A stretch of DNA of 64,000 nt from NCBI GenBank assembly GCA_007115705.1, contig QXEO01000244.1, positions 57,486 to 121,485 of the forward strand. Reading direction: 5' to 3'. The DNA is from Dactylis glomerata (lineage: Eukaryota > Streptophyta > Magnoliopsida > Poales > Poaceae). Made by a program: the position numbers and the translations under genes. Under the pieces are notes generated by a model. That model did not search any database. It saw only the letters and a list, made by a program, of their open reading frames with translations, and was not told the DNA's origin. Of the stretch, positions 1 to 11,831 are shown piece by piece (position 1 is the stretch's first letter; each line of letters starts with the position of its first letter).

Positions 1-1039
1 ATTGCATTTGTGCTTCTTCTATATTTACCATTGATTTCCTTTATTGTATGTTATTGTGTGTCTGGGCACATTGTTGCTATGAGAGGCTTGTAGACCTTTG
101 CTTTAGGTACCATTGCTCTTAGTTGGTGGTAGTTTACTAGGGAGAGAGAGTTGATGGATGAATTAAACATGGTAAGTGAAATATTTGAGCTTTATGCTAG
201 TTCTATTAATGTGTGAATAACTTGATGATGGTATTGGATTGGTAGATTTTGATTTTTTTTATGTTGCCATGTTACATGCTTGGATTATAGTTGAAGGGTT
301 TGGTTTGGACATCCAATTTTGTATCTATTATAATGATAACATGGAAGAATGAAGTTTGGTTCACCTAGAGCTTCTTGAGGTTTCAAATTTTTTGTTAGGT
401 TGTCCCAATGGAATCTTAGAGAATTGATGGTAAGTGTTAAGATGAGTTGGCCAGTGTAGTAGTGTGGTAGATAAAACAATGTTATGAAGACTTACCTAGA
501 TCCAAATTAATATGGGAAGATCATTCTCAATCCATGCCCTGAATCAACTAACTACTTGGCTTCCTTATTTCCATCCATCTATTCTTTGTAGTGCAACTCC
601 TACACTTTCCTTGGTTTGATTATCGTCATCTAGTAGTGGAATCATGGTACCGCAAACTATAAATGTTCTAGTTTAACACTATCTATCTGTCCCAATCTTT
701 GTCTCTTGTATTCTTCGTTCACATATGTTGGTGTGGTTTCTCCGCTTCTGAGTATAAAGTATGGTGATTGTGCTTTATCCTTGGAGGCAATGTAGATGTT
801 CTTAACAAAAAGGTTAAATCATCATTTTGTTTTTTGAAGCCTTCTCCCGGTTGCTATTCTTCTATCTGATAAGCATGTCCTTTCTTTATCCTTTGTATAA
901 GTTTTAGTTTTCTAGATCAGTTTGCTAACCATCCATAAAGTGACTCTTCATTTTTTATATTGTTCCTTTTACACACAACTCTGCTTTGTTTCAAAAGGAA
1001 AAAATATATAGTTTTGACTTTTCAGCAGCTTTGCAAAAA
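1..1039. other. Unassigned left flank, no gene seen
   Basis: AT-rich sequence with no long open frame and no motif I recognise. It was contiguous with 15965 onward before the 1045-15959 element inserted, as the TATTA target duplication at 1040-1044 and 15960-15964 shows. It may therefore belong to the same old gypsy remnant seen at 16380-20850, but I see no direct homology that proves this. Confidence 0.5.
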
Positions 1040-1044
1040 TATTA

Positions 1045-2008
1045 TGATGTGGGGTGACCCCCGAGGTGTGGCCCGATATTCACGGATTCACAAGATTTAT
1101 GGCGGGAAACGAAGATGAACACGAAGAACACGATGAACACGATGAACAAAATCGAAGGCAAACACACACACACACAAGATACACTCCGGTTGTCCTCGTT
1201 GGCCCGATTCACCAACTCAATAGAATCACAAGGAAGAGACTCCAAGATGTGGGGTGACCCCCAAGGTGTGGCCCGATCTTCACGGATTCACAAGATTTAT
1301 GGCGGGAAACGAAGATGAACACGAAGAACACGATGAACAAAATCGAAGGCAAACACACACACACAAGATACACTCCGATTGTCCTCGTTGGCCCGATTCA
1401 CCAACTCAATAGAATCACAAGGAAGAGACTCCAAGAGTAGAATTCCTTGTGAGAGATTGATTTGCTTGGAATAGAATTCCAATTGGAGAAGAGACCAATC
1501 AATTGGATAGAATTACACACACAAGTATGCAAGAGATCCAAATAAAGGTAGAATTCTCCAACTAGAAGAGATCCCAAACAAAGAGGAAGAATTCTAGATG
1601 TAGATCTAGTTGGGTTCCCTCAAGGGAGAAGGCATCATGCCAATTTTATCTTAATTCATCTCTATCCTATCTCTAAGGGAGGGGGAGCCATATATATAGG
1701 GAGCCACGAGCTAGGGGTAGTTTGGGCATTAGGGAGAAAGATAACAAAGGTGGCTTCATGGCCAAGACATAGCTGACTCGAGCAGGCCGGCTATAGCCGG
1801 GGTTAAGGCCGGCTTTAGCCAGAGGGCCGGCTTTAGCCGGGGTAGGACCGGATTTAGCCGGTCCAACTTCAGCCGCAACCTCTTCTTGCGGCGCTTCCAA
1901 GCTTCTTTCCGGTTGTTCTTCTTCTTCCTTCTCTTCCACGCCTCGATGATGTCGGACTTGATTGTTGACGCACATGATGTTGTGAGGTCCGAAAGCTACC
2001 CCACATCA
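1045..2008 (-). repeat. 3' LTR, enlarged by a 200-bp tandem duplication
   Basis: Matches the LTR at 15187-15959 but is 964 bp rather than 773 bp, because its outer 200 bp are present twice (1046-1245 and from 1246). It contains short ACACAC runs, EcoRI-like GAATTC repeats around 1439-1590, and four palindromic motifs of the CCGGCTTTAGCCGG type between 1787 and 1861. Its inner end reads TACCCCACATCA, one change from perfect symmetry with the outer end. Confidence 0.93.
1046..1437. repeat. 200-bp direct tandem duplication inside the LTR
   Basis: Both copies start at GATGTGGGGTGACCCCC and run through the ACACAC tract to AGGAAGAGACTCCAAGA. Only the first copy abuts the TATTA target duplication. 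The other LTR has a single copy, so this arose after insertion or was lost from the partner. The copies differ by a few substitutions and a short ACGATGAAC unit. Confidence 0.95.
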
Positions 2009-2019
2009 TCTCCCCCCGC
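2009..2019 (-). other. Polypurine tract of the 1045-15959 element
   Basis: On the minus strand this reads GCGGGGGGAGA immediately before the 3' LTR, the expected plus-strand primer for reverse transcription. It fixes the orientation of the element. Confidence 0.85.
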
Positions 2020-2589
2020 TTCAAAGAACATCGTCCTCGACGTTGACTCAACATCATCATGTAGGGGAGGTAGATGTAGGTGATTGTACTTGGAGTGCGC
2101 CATGTGGTCGTTATTGTGAAGATTGGTTTGGCAACACGTGAATGTTACTTCACCTTCCATGAGGCCTACAAAGGTCACAAGCAAAGCAAAACAACACTCA
2201 AAGAGTAGCCAATTCTTATAGTTTATGGTATGAGTTCGTGAGTAGAAGGAGGTCACCTTATTAAGTTGTTGATGTGCTCTCGTTGTAGAAGTTTTTGATT
2301 GAAACCACGCGCGGGAGCGCATCCACCAAGAATATCCATGTGTACCTACGCACCACAAAGACCAAGCAAAGTATGTGTGTGCGTGATAGGGGAGCATATC
2401 ATCAAGGACATGTCCATTCTTGATCACAACACAATTAGCACAACACAAGTATAATAAACGGAATGCATATGCAAGGTCTAAGTGTAAGCAAATTGTTTCA
2501 ACATCTTCCAAATGTGGGAACACAAAAACTCCATCAAAATTTGAGAAGGCCATGGTGTCCATCTCATGTTGAAAGATATGCATATTATT

Positions 2590-3660
2590 GCACTCAAGGC
2601 TTTGGAAAGAGCAAGTAGTCAACATCCTAGAAGCAATAATAGGAGAGTTTGGCAAAAACACATACGACAAGATGTCAAAATCATCATCAACATGTGTGCA
2701 AACAAACCATAAGAAAGAACAAGTTGTCATCATATTTGTTGCAACACAAATCATATTCATCCACAAGTAGAAGAAGATATCGTTATCACAAGTGGTTATG
2801 CATCCCAACCAAAAGAAAGAGCAAGTTGTCAACTTGTTGGATGCAATACCAATGAACTCAAAGCGGGAACACATGTGACAAGTCATGACCAATATAGCAA
2901 TGTGGTTGCACACAAAACAAAAGGAAGAGAAATCATTCCACATGTGTGTTGCAACACATAAAGCATCAATGTTCAAAATCATTGGAGCATGATTGTCACA
3001 AGTGGCACCAAAATCATCAACATGCTTGCAAAGAAACCATATGGAAGAGAAAATTTTCAACATGTTTGATGCATAGCATGTGAAGGGTATGCGACCGGAG
3101 TTTGAGTTTGAACTCACAAGTATTATGCTCTCAAGAGCTCGTTTCGCCAACTCGTGCTCAATCGAGGTTGACGTTGTTATCCGCGTACCTACACACACAA
3201 AAGATATCCAAAACAATGTGTGTGCATGGTAGATGAATACATTATCCATCATGATGCATCTCTTTATTTGCACAACACCATTAGCCTCAAGCAAGATATC
3301 ATAATATTCATGGTGATTATGCAAAGTATATGTGGGAACATGCGTATCATGTGCAAATGCAAAATCTTCATTAGTTGAGAGAGCTATGGGGGCCTTCTCA
3401 TTGTCAAATATAATAACATTAGTGCAAACCAAGCATTGAAAAGAGCAATTGTTCAACATTTTGGTTGCATTAATGGAAGAATATTGCAAGCATTGGGCAC
3501 AAAACATGTTCACAATTTTATCCTTGTTGCCGACAAACCTAGGGAAAGAGCAATTGTTCAACAAGGTTGTCACAACCAAAGTATCAATGTCATCATTGCA
3601 AGCAATATATGGGAAAGAGCAATTGTTCAACATATTGCATGCAATAGGCGATAAAGTGAA
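2590..3660 (-). repeat. Degenerate ~105-bp repeats coding for CSF motifs
   Basis: The plus-strand motif GAGCAATTGTTCAAC or close variants recurs near 2608, 2715, 2818, 2929, 3050, 3440, 3546 and 3616. Spacing is mostly 70-120 bp, with one gap of about 390 bp. It encodes the repeated Cys-Ser-Phe core on the minus strand. Variation is mostly by substitution, with spacing kept in frame. Confidence 0.7.
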
Positions 3661-3717
3661 GCACTCATAGCTTAGCATATTCATGGGAATCATGGCATCA
3701 CCAACACCTATGTTGTT

Positions 3718-4675
3718 TGATAAGGGGTTGCCCGATCTTCTCAGTGAGCCGATGTAGATGGATGATAACTTGGTAGATAATCTGTGAGACGCACACGAAC
3801 TCTCCGGCTGTTCCCCCGTTGCCAATGCAACAGATCTTCAACCCTATGGATATTCGAGACACCACACACCTGCGCACATAGCCGCCGACCACGAAGCGGT
3901 TCTGCAATCTCCTAATTCCCAATGGAACAGCAGATCATACTTGAATTCTCAGTAGCAAAACTCCAGATCGAAACAAACTTGGAGTGGGGTAGATATTCTG
4001 AGCGAAACACAGAGGAATATATGATTTCAGAGGAAAGCTTACAAGCAATTTCGTTCTGATGTTTGGGGGTAATCTAAACGTAGTCTAAACGACACAAGGG
4101 GGCGCCCCAGGGGTACTTAAAGGGGTCGGGGCGACCTGGGCAAAGACCTGGCCCAAAACCAACCTGTTTTGGGCCCAAACGGACTCGGTTCGACTCAAAC
4201 TGGTACATACCGACCCATACATGGGTTCGGCCTATTTTGGCACGCAGGCCATGAGTGTAGCGCGCCTTAGACTCATAGACATCGCGTCGAAGGCTGTCCT
4301 AGCGTGCCATCTCATTCTCTCTCTCATGTAGACTTGATGCTCTGGTGATCTCCGGGTGCGCCTGCCTCCCTCTCCTCCCTCGCGCACTTGATCTTCAAGT
4401 CTTGCTCATCTTGCTGCGACGCGTCTCCTCCTTGTGCAATGCTTGTGTTATCAACAAACCTAATCATACATAGATGCATAGACTTAGGTAGTATAAAGCT
4501 CTCATTAAATAAAACATCAGGTTCAATTAAGAGTGAGTTCACCTGTTGTTCCAATAGCTTTGCACGTGCTCTTGTAATTGGTCCAATCCTAATCTCGTTA
4601 GACTTCTTCGCAACAACATCTTCATCAACAATAGGAGCAGGAGATAATGGTGGTGTAATAGGGATGTCCTCATCA
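3718..4675 (-). repeat. 3' LTR of chromovirus copy 1
   Basis: 958 bp, from TGATAAGGGG to CCTCATCA on the plus strand. It encodes the C-terminal tail of the polyprotein (codons ending at 4324) and then the non-coding U3/R/U5. A TTTAAGTA element near 4116, followed by a GGGGCGCCCCC stretch, may be the core promoter, read on the minus strand. Confidence 0.95.
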
Positions 4676-7600
4676 TCCTCCCCCCCTTCAAAAGGCGTCG
4701 ACCTCGACGCTGCAATGTCTTCACCCTCATATGGTGTCAAATCAGCAACGTTGAAGCTATTGCTCACGCCATACTCAGCTATAGGAAGATCTATCTTGTA
4801 GGCATTATCATTAATCTTGGCAAGAACCTTGTAAGGACCAGCACCACGGGGCAGCAACTTCGACTTACGGAGCTGTGGAAATCTGTCCTTGCGAAAGTGT
4901 ACCCAAACCATATCACCGGGCTGAAACAAGACCTCCTTTCGCTTCTTGTTTGCACGATCTGCAGTGTACTTGCCTTTCTTCTCAATAGCCTCTTTAGTCT
5001 TCACATGAATCTTCCTCACAAAATCTGCCCTCTTTGATGCCTCCATATTGACTCGCTCTTGGATAGGAAGAGGCAACAAATCAAGAGGCGTAATGGGTTT
5101 GAAACCATAGACCACCTCGAAAGGACATAGCTACGTGGTAGAGTGAACCGCCCTGTTATATGCAAACTCCACATGTGGCAAACAATCCTCCCACTCACGC
5201 AGGTTCTTCTTGATCATGCATCGCATCACTGTTGAAAGTGTGCGATTGACCACCTCCGTTTGACCATCAGTTTGGGGATGACATGTAGTGCTGAATAATA
5301 ACTTTGTGCCCAGCTTTCCCCAAAGTGTCTTCCAGAAGTAGCTCATAAACTTCACATCACGATCAGAGACAATTGTCTTGGGAACTCCATGCAAGCGTAC
5401 AATGTCCCTGAAAAACAGGTTAGCAATATGCGACGCATCGTCGCTTTTGTGGCAGGCAATAAAATGAGCCATCTTAGAAAATCTGTCCACTACCACAAAT
5501 ATAGAATCATGGCCTCTTTTAGTCCTAGGCAAACCTAATACAAAATCCATGCTAATGTCCTCCCATGGTGTAGTAGGTGCAGGTAATGAAGTATACAAAC
5601 CGTGAGGCTTCAGCTTGGACTTTGACTTGTTGCACGTAATGCAACGCTTGACAAACCTGTCCACATCACGCCTCATCCTAGGCCAATAAAAGTGATCAGC
5701 GAGCATGAGTAGCGTCTTCTCACACCCAAAGTGACCCATCAAACCGCCGGCATGTGATTCCCGCAACAATAGCAAACGCACGGACGATTCTGGAACACAT
5801 AGTTTGTTAGCACGAAACAAAAACCCATCATGGATGTGATATTTATCCCATGCTTTCCCACCAGTACACATGCTATAGGGCGCTGAAAAATCATGATCAG
5901 TAGCATATAAATCACACAAACTCTCTAAACCAGGAACCTTAATGTCTAATTGTGTCAACAACATGTTCTTCCTAGAGAGAGCATCAGCAACCACATTGTC
6001 TTTACCCTTTTTATGTTTAATTATGTATGGAAAAGACTCAATGAACTCAACCCACTTAGCAAGACGCCTATGCAAATTAGATTGAGCTTTCAGATATTTC
6101 AAAGCTTCATGATCAGAATGTATGATAAATTCTTTTGGCCACAAATAATGTTGCCAAACCTCAAGAACTCTAACAAGTGCATACAATTCTTTATCATAAA
6201 CTGGATAGTTCAACCTCGCACCACAAAGTTTTTCAGAAAAATAGGCAATAGGCCTACCCTCTTGCATCAAAACACCACCAATACCAATGCCACTAGCATC
6301 ACATTCAATCTCAAATTGCTTAGTAAAATCTGGTAGTGCAAGCAAAGGTGCAGAAGTTAACAAACGTTTCAGCTCATCAAAGGCATTATCTTGGGCTGCG
6401 CCCCATACAAATTCTACACCTTTCTTAGTTAACTCATTCAAAGGTGCAGCAATAGTACTAAAGTCTTTCACAAAACGACGATAAAAACCAGCAAGACCAT
6501 GAAAACTTCGTACTTGACTAACATTCATAGGAGTAGGCCAATTTTGAATAGCTTCAATTTTAGATGCATCTACCTCTACTCCATGCTTAGAAACAACAAA
6601 TCCCAGAAATATGACCTTATCTTGGCAAAATGTGCACTTCTCAAGGTTACCATATAACTTAGCATCACGCAACACTTGCAAAACTTGTCGAATATGATCA
6701 CTATGTTCAGATTCATTGCGGCTGTAGATTAATATATCATCAAAATACACAACCACAAACTTGCCAATAAAATTACGCAAAACATGGTTCATTAATCTCA
6801 TGAAGGTACTAGGTGCATTAGTTAACCCAAATGGCATGACTAACCACTCATATAAACCAAATTTTGTTTTAAAGGCTGTTTTCCACTCATCCCCCTCTTT
6901 CATCCTAATTTGATGATAACCACTACGCAAATCAATCTTAGAGAAAACAGCAATACCACTCAATTCATCAAGCATATCTTCCAAGCGTGGAATAGGGTGA
7001 CGATATCGAATAGTGATGTTATTTATTGCTCTACAATCTACGCACATGCGCCAGGTACCATCTTTCTTAGGAACTAGAATAACAGGAACATCACAAGGGC
7101 TTAAGCTCACACGAATATAACCTTTGTCGAGAAGCGCTTGTACTTGTTTCTGAATTTCTTTTGTCTCCTCGGGGTTGGTGCGGTATGGTGCTCGGTTGGG
7201 CAGCGATGCTCCTGGAATCAAGTCTATTTGATGCTCAATGCCTCGCAAAGGTGGCAAACCTGCAGGCACCTCGTCCGGAAACACGTCGCTGAATTCCTGT
7301 AACACATTAGAAACACCAATAGATAGAGGGGTCATGTCGTTAGAAACCAAAATGTTACCCTTGTACATAAGCACAAGAGGAACAGCTGTAGGATCCTCAC
7401 GAAACTCTCTCAGATCAGATTTGGTGGCTAACATTACTAAGGAATGCGCTCCCTCACTCATACTTTTACCACTCAGATTTGGCTTGTGGCTCTCCCTCAC
7501 CGGAAGTGTAGGCTCTCGTCTATCTACTCTCTCACTCTCTTTTTCAAGATTTACTTCAATTTTTTGACGAGATTCATTTACAATAGCTTGCGGTGTCATA

Positions 7601-9435
7601 GGTCTTAAGGTAACATCCTTGCCACGCCAATGTAACTGATATGTGTTGGCTTTCCCATTGTGACGGACATCACGATCATATTGCCATGGGCGGCCCAACA
7701 ACAAATGACATACTGTCATAGGAACCACATCACACTCGACGGTGTCTTTATATGGTCCAATCTGAAACTCAACACGCACCATGTGGCTGATCTTCATCTC
7801 TCCGCTATCACTGAGCCACTGAATAAAATATGGATTGGGGTGCGGGATATATTTGAGCTTCAGTTTTGTACAGAGCTCTTTACTAGCCAAATTGCGACAA
7901 CTCCCACCATCAATAATAACCTTGCACGCCTTGCCAGGACCAACAGCAGCTTTTGTTTGAAACAAATTACACCGCTGTTCTGCAGAATCTGGGCTCACAC
8001 TCAGCACCTTAGGCGAACAAATAATGGTAGGCAGTGATGACGCATCACCATAGAGCATATCATCATCACCCTCATCCGAATTTGGATCAGCATCATCACC
8101 TGTCTCATACTCTTCAGTTTCCTCATTGATCAACATAACCTTTTTATTGGGACAGTCTCGCCGGAAGTGACCCTTGCCACCACATGTATGACAGTTCATA
8201 TCCCTATTTCTTGCGGTAGAGTTGGAGGAACCAGTACCACTTGCAGCAGGTTGTGATGTTCTCTTGGCATTGGAAATAACTGAATCAGGTTTTGAGGAAG
8301 CATTACCACGGAATCCAGAAGTACCACTAGAGGTAGGCACACTAGGGTCTGTCTGTGGGGAAAAACGACCTCTACTTGCTGTAGAGCGAGGTCCAAATTT
8401 AGCATCTTCAGCCAATGTCAATTCTGCCTCACGTGCTTGATGAAGCAAATCTGTCATATCAAAGTATTGGTGATGCCGAACAATGCGTCGAATGTTGTAA
8501 GTTAAACCAGCAAGAAAACGCTGCATTGCTTGTTCCTCTGGTTCACGCACCCTAGCACGCTGCATAATCAACTCCATCTCCTGATGATAGTCATTAACAG
8601 ACTTAAGGCCTTGCTTCAAATTCGTCAATCTATCATAGAGAGAACGAATATAATTGCGGGGAACAAAACGAGCACGCATCGCTTCTTTCATACCCCTCCA
8701 TGTAGTAATAGGTAGCTCTCGAGCTTCAAGCCTGGACTGAACAATATTATCCCACCAAAGCAATGCATAGCCATCAAATTCCGAAGATGCAAGTTTTATT
8801 TTTCTATCCTCGGTGTACTCATGCATGCGCCATAGTTTTTCCACCTTCAGCTCCCAATTGAGGTACTCTTCCACATCAGTAGAACCAACAAACTTGGTTA
8901 CAGTAAACTTTGGTTTGCCCAGCCCATCATCATCACGGTTGGCTGGTTGGCCAAAATCATCATCAAAGCGACGACGTGCGCCGATAGGAGCAAAACCACG
9001 ACCAGGCGGAATACCAGCACCTCGGCCTCCATTCCCATGACCACCGTGACCACCAAGAAGCAAACCGTCACGACGACCAGCAGCAGCTGCAGCAGTAGCA
9101 TCATCATGTGCGTGATTGTCATCCTAGACACTCGCAGCAGCCTCAGGATCATGTGGTTGCTGGTGAGGTGGACGATCAAACGAAGCTTGCAAGGTATGCA
9201 CAGCTTGTGTCAAATCTGCAATAGAACGCTGAATTGTGGTCACAGTTTCTTGTGTCGTAGTGGCTATATCATGTGTTGCATTCAGCTTATTGTCAACAAC
9301 AAGCACATCGTCATGTAAACTATCACAAACAGCATTGAACCTCTTCGACAAAGTATCACGAAGAGCTTCGTATTCATTCCAACGCACGACCTCATTTGGA
9401 TCCTTTTTTTGCTGCACAGCATCAGACTCAGACAT
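4324..9435 (-). pseudogene. Gag-pol polyprotein, chromovirus copy 1
   Basis: A single frame of 1,704 codons interrupted by two in-frame TAG codons (9124-9126 and 5131-5133); the sister copy at 45868-50979 has CAG at both. Order by approximate residue: gag 1-400; zinc knuckle with CHTCGGKGHFRRDC at about 412-425; protease with IIDGGSCRNLA near 505 (DGG rather than DTG); RT with VPKKDGTWRMCVDCRAIN near 780 and YFDD near 897; RNase H with IECDASG near 1042; integrase with an HHCC zinc finger about 1230-1270, catalytic Asp near 1297, Asp near 1356 and Glu in DGQTEVVNR near 1392; GPY/F module near 1535; GPITRARAK tail near 1622, inside the LTR. All catalytic residues I can check are intact, so only the two stops disable this copy. 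Confidence 0.93.
4676..4687 (-). other. Polypurine tract of chromovirus copy 1
   Basis: Minus-strand GGGGGGGAGGA directly upstream of the 3' LTR. It sits inside the coding sequence, where it is translated as part of the Gly/Glu-Asp-Asp stretch just before the LTR-encoded tail. Confidence 0.85.
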
Positions 9436-10486
9436 GATTAGTAGGTTAGTGCAAACAAAAATAGGTGTATGGTGGAACTCTCACAACTCACTCGAAACTG
9501 AGAGAAACGAGGTATCTTACCGTTCCAAAGTGAATAGAAGAGCTTACCGACTTGTATAGGCAAAAACGTGCACGGATGTGATGTAACGAATACCGAGGGA
9601 AAGACTATCACACGACAACCAGGGTATATGGTGGGGCTTGGTATGGATACCTAACTACACCAAAGTACAAGTCCTAGTGCTGATCGTATGACAAAGACCC
9701 ACGGAAACACACACGGTGGAGATAAATGGGGCAATGCAACTCTGAAAATGAGCTCAAAAAGTTGAGGTATGTCGGTGGAACGCTCGGTGTTGCAAAGCAC
9801 AAGAGAGACGCTAGCAATGGCTCAACGAAAACGGGCACAAGATTGCGAAACAGAGCAGCCCGTAGAGCACTAAGCACGCTAGTCTCGTAGGATGGTTCTA
9901 GACACCAAGAAAGGTTTACTAAGGGCTGACAAGGAAAAGTGACAATATATGGACTCAGAAAAAGGCAAAGGCAAAGAGAAATAAGCAAAAGAATATTTTT
10001 TTTTTGATATTGCGCTCACGCCTGAGCACAGACCAAGTCTGAGGTCCAGCGCAAACAACAGCCAGCGATCCAATTTTTTTTTTTTTTGGAAGCTCACGCT
10101 AGAGCACAGACTGGTTCTGAGGTCGAGCGCCAACCAAGGCAGCGATCCAAATTTTTTTTTTCTGTTTCTATTCCGATCTGATCGGATCTGTGAAGAACAC
10201 GTATACACAGCCACCAGTTTATAGGGAAGAAGAAGGAGATCAAAGATCAACCCAACGAATATGAAATTCGAAATGAAGATGCAGAAAAGAACGGGGATCC
10301 TAGACTCCTACAGATTTGATGAAAAGATACGCGAAAAGACGATCAGCGACTAAAACCAGTACCTCGATGCAATCTAGGCTATGGCGAAACTAAGAACCCT
10401 AATTTTTTTTGTGGCTTTTTCTGTATAGGACAAAAACAAAAACGAATTTACGGGATGAATTTGTGGATGCTCACCGAGTAAATGCT
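9436..10486 (-). other. 5' leader of chromovirus copy 1
   Basis: Untranslated leader between PBS and gag start. The gag-proximal part (9436 to about 9900) matches the sister copy's leader. The LTR-proximal part carries two to three copies of a unit of about 75 bp, built on GCTCACGC..GAGCACAGA..TCTGAGGTC..AGCGC and separated by T/A runs at about 9990-10170, and it differs strongly in length from the sister (about 1,068 versus 1,475 bp). GGTAAG-like sequences could be splice donors, but I cannot test this. Confidence 0.7.
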
Positions 10487-10500
10487 GGAATCTGATACCA
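10487..10500 (-). other. Primer-binding site, initiator-Met tRNA type
   Basis: Minus-strand TGGTATCAGATTCC, three bases from the 5' LTR at 10504. It is complementary to the 3' end of plant initiator Met tRNA over the first ten bases, which is the usual primer for chromoviruses. Confidence 0.85.
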
Positions 10501-10503
10501 AGA

Positions 10504-11461
10504 TGATAAGGGGTTGCCCGATCTTCTCAGTGAGCCGATGTAGATGGATGATAACTTGGTAGATAATCTGTGAGACGCACACGAACTCTCCGGCTGTTCC
10601 CCCGTTGCCAATGCAACAGATCTTCAACCCTATGGATATTCGAGACACCACACACCTGCGCACGTAGCCGCCGACCACGAAGCGGTTCTGCAATCTCCTA
10701 ATTCCCAATGGAACAGCAGATCACACTTGAATTCTCAGTAGCAAAACTCCAGATCGAAACAAACTTGGAGTGGGGTAGATATTCCGAGCGAAACACAGAG
10801 GAATATATGATTTCAGAGGAAAGCTTACAAGCAATTTCGTTCTGATGTTTGGGGGTAATCTAAACGTAGTCTAAACGACACAAGGGGGCGCCCCAGGGGT
10901 ACTTAAAGGGGTCGGGGCGACCTGGGCAAAGACCTGGCCCAAAACCAACCTGTTTTGGGCCCAAACGGACTCGGTTCGACTCAAACTGGTACATACCGAC
11001 CCATACATGGGTTCGGCCTATTTTGGCACGCAGGCCATGAGTGTAGCGCGCCTTAGACTCATAGACATCGCGTCGAAGGCTGTCCTAGCGTGCCATCTCA
11101 TTCTCTCTCTCATGTAGACTTGATGCTCTGGTGATCTCCGGGTGCGCCTGCCTCCCTCTCCTCCCTCGCGCACTTGATCTTCAAGTCTTGCTCATCTTGC
11201 TGCGACGCGTCTCCTCCTCGTGCAATGCTTGTGTTATCAACAAACCTAATCATACATAGATGCATAGACTTAGGTAGTATAAAGCTCTCATTAAATAAAA
11301 CATCAGGTTCAATTAAGAGTGAGTTCACCTGTTGTTCCAATAGCTTTGCACGTGCTCTTGTAATTGGTCCAATCCTAATCTCGTTAGACTTCTTCGCAGC
11401 AACATCTTCATCAACAATAGGAGCAGGAGATAATGGTGGTGTAATAGGGATGTCCTCATCA
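10504..11461 (-). repeat. 5' LTR of chromovirus copy 1
   Basis: 958 bp and nearly identical to 3718-4675. Its outermost 350 bp again encode the polyprotein tail, here without upstream pol. Because it landed in phase, the frame of the outer element runs straight into this tail, giving one open frame 12099-11110. Confidence 0.95.
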
Positions 11462-11756
11462 TTGTTACCTTTGTGGTCGCACTCCTTTGAAGTAGGTGTT
11501 GTTGAAGTAGGTGGCTCCAATTGGCCGACATGCTCATCATCTTCTAAGCATGGTGTGTTATCATCATGTGTATGCACCATGTACATCTTGTCCAAGGTTG
11601 TCGTCTCGTCATCCATGTGATCTATGGCAACATGAGAAAACACACTCAAGGTAGAGGGTAAGTTGTTAGAAATCAAAATGGCCTCACTTGACCTATCAAC
11701 TACCACTCTTATCTCACTCGGTGTATCATTCATGCTCTCAACGTGGAAGCACTCAC

Positions 11757-11831
11757 TCTCACATATAGTGGATTCACTCATCTCACGTATAGTGGATTCA
11801 CTCATCTCACATATAGTGGAGTCCCTCATCA
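11757..11831 (-). repeat. Three 27-bp in-frame repeats
   Basis: CTCACATATAGTGGATTCACT and variants occur three times in tandem, each adding nine codons to the unknown protein. The middle unit has ACGT in place of ACAT. Confidence 0.85.

Larger units (their letters stand above)
1996..3717 (-). pseudogene. Unknown ORF of outer element, C-terminal part (CSF repeats)
   Basis: Open for about 573 codons. It is continuous in frame with 11462-13197 once the 3718-11461 insertion and one TTGTT duplication are removed (7,749 bp, a multiple of three). The frame ends at 1996, just inside the 3' LTR. The protein is rich in Cys, Phe, Asn and His and contains about eight repeats centred on an Asn-Cys-Ser-Phe or Thr-Cys-Ser-Phe core followed 4-6 residues later by Cys. 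These are spaced about 35 residues apart, roughly nucleotides 2590-3660. Two larger modules each end in a His-Thr...Trp...Cys-Val-Gly-Thr segment (near 3190 and 2350). I recognise no gag, protease, RT or integrase motif and assign no function. Read alone, the frame appears to start with a Met at 3825 inside the inserted LTR; that start is an artefact. Confidence 0.7.
3718..11461 (-). mobile_element. Complete Ty3/gypsy chromovirus (CRM-like), copy 1
   Basis: LTRs at 3718-4675 and 10504-11461 (958 bp each) and the duplication TTGTT at 3713-3717 and 11462-11466 define a 7,744-bp insertion inside the unknown ORF of the outer element. By eye the LTRs differ at only about five positions (about 0.5%), so it is recent. 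PBS, leader, a single gag-pol frame and a polypurine tract are all present in order on the minus strand. The integrase GPY/F module with a GPITRARAK tail encoded in the LTR suggests the CRM (centromeric retrotransposon) clade. That clade call is from memory of motifs and should be checked by phylogeny. Confidence 0.95.

Noticed and set aside
1054..1318. Short overlapping frames in the LTR
   Set aside because: They follow ACACAC and GAACACGAT repeats and lie in non-coding LTR.
1996..3825. A stand-alone 609-residue gene starting at 3825
   Set aside because: The Met and about 35 residues come from the inserted LTR; the true frame continues from 11462-13197.
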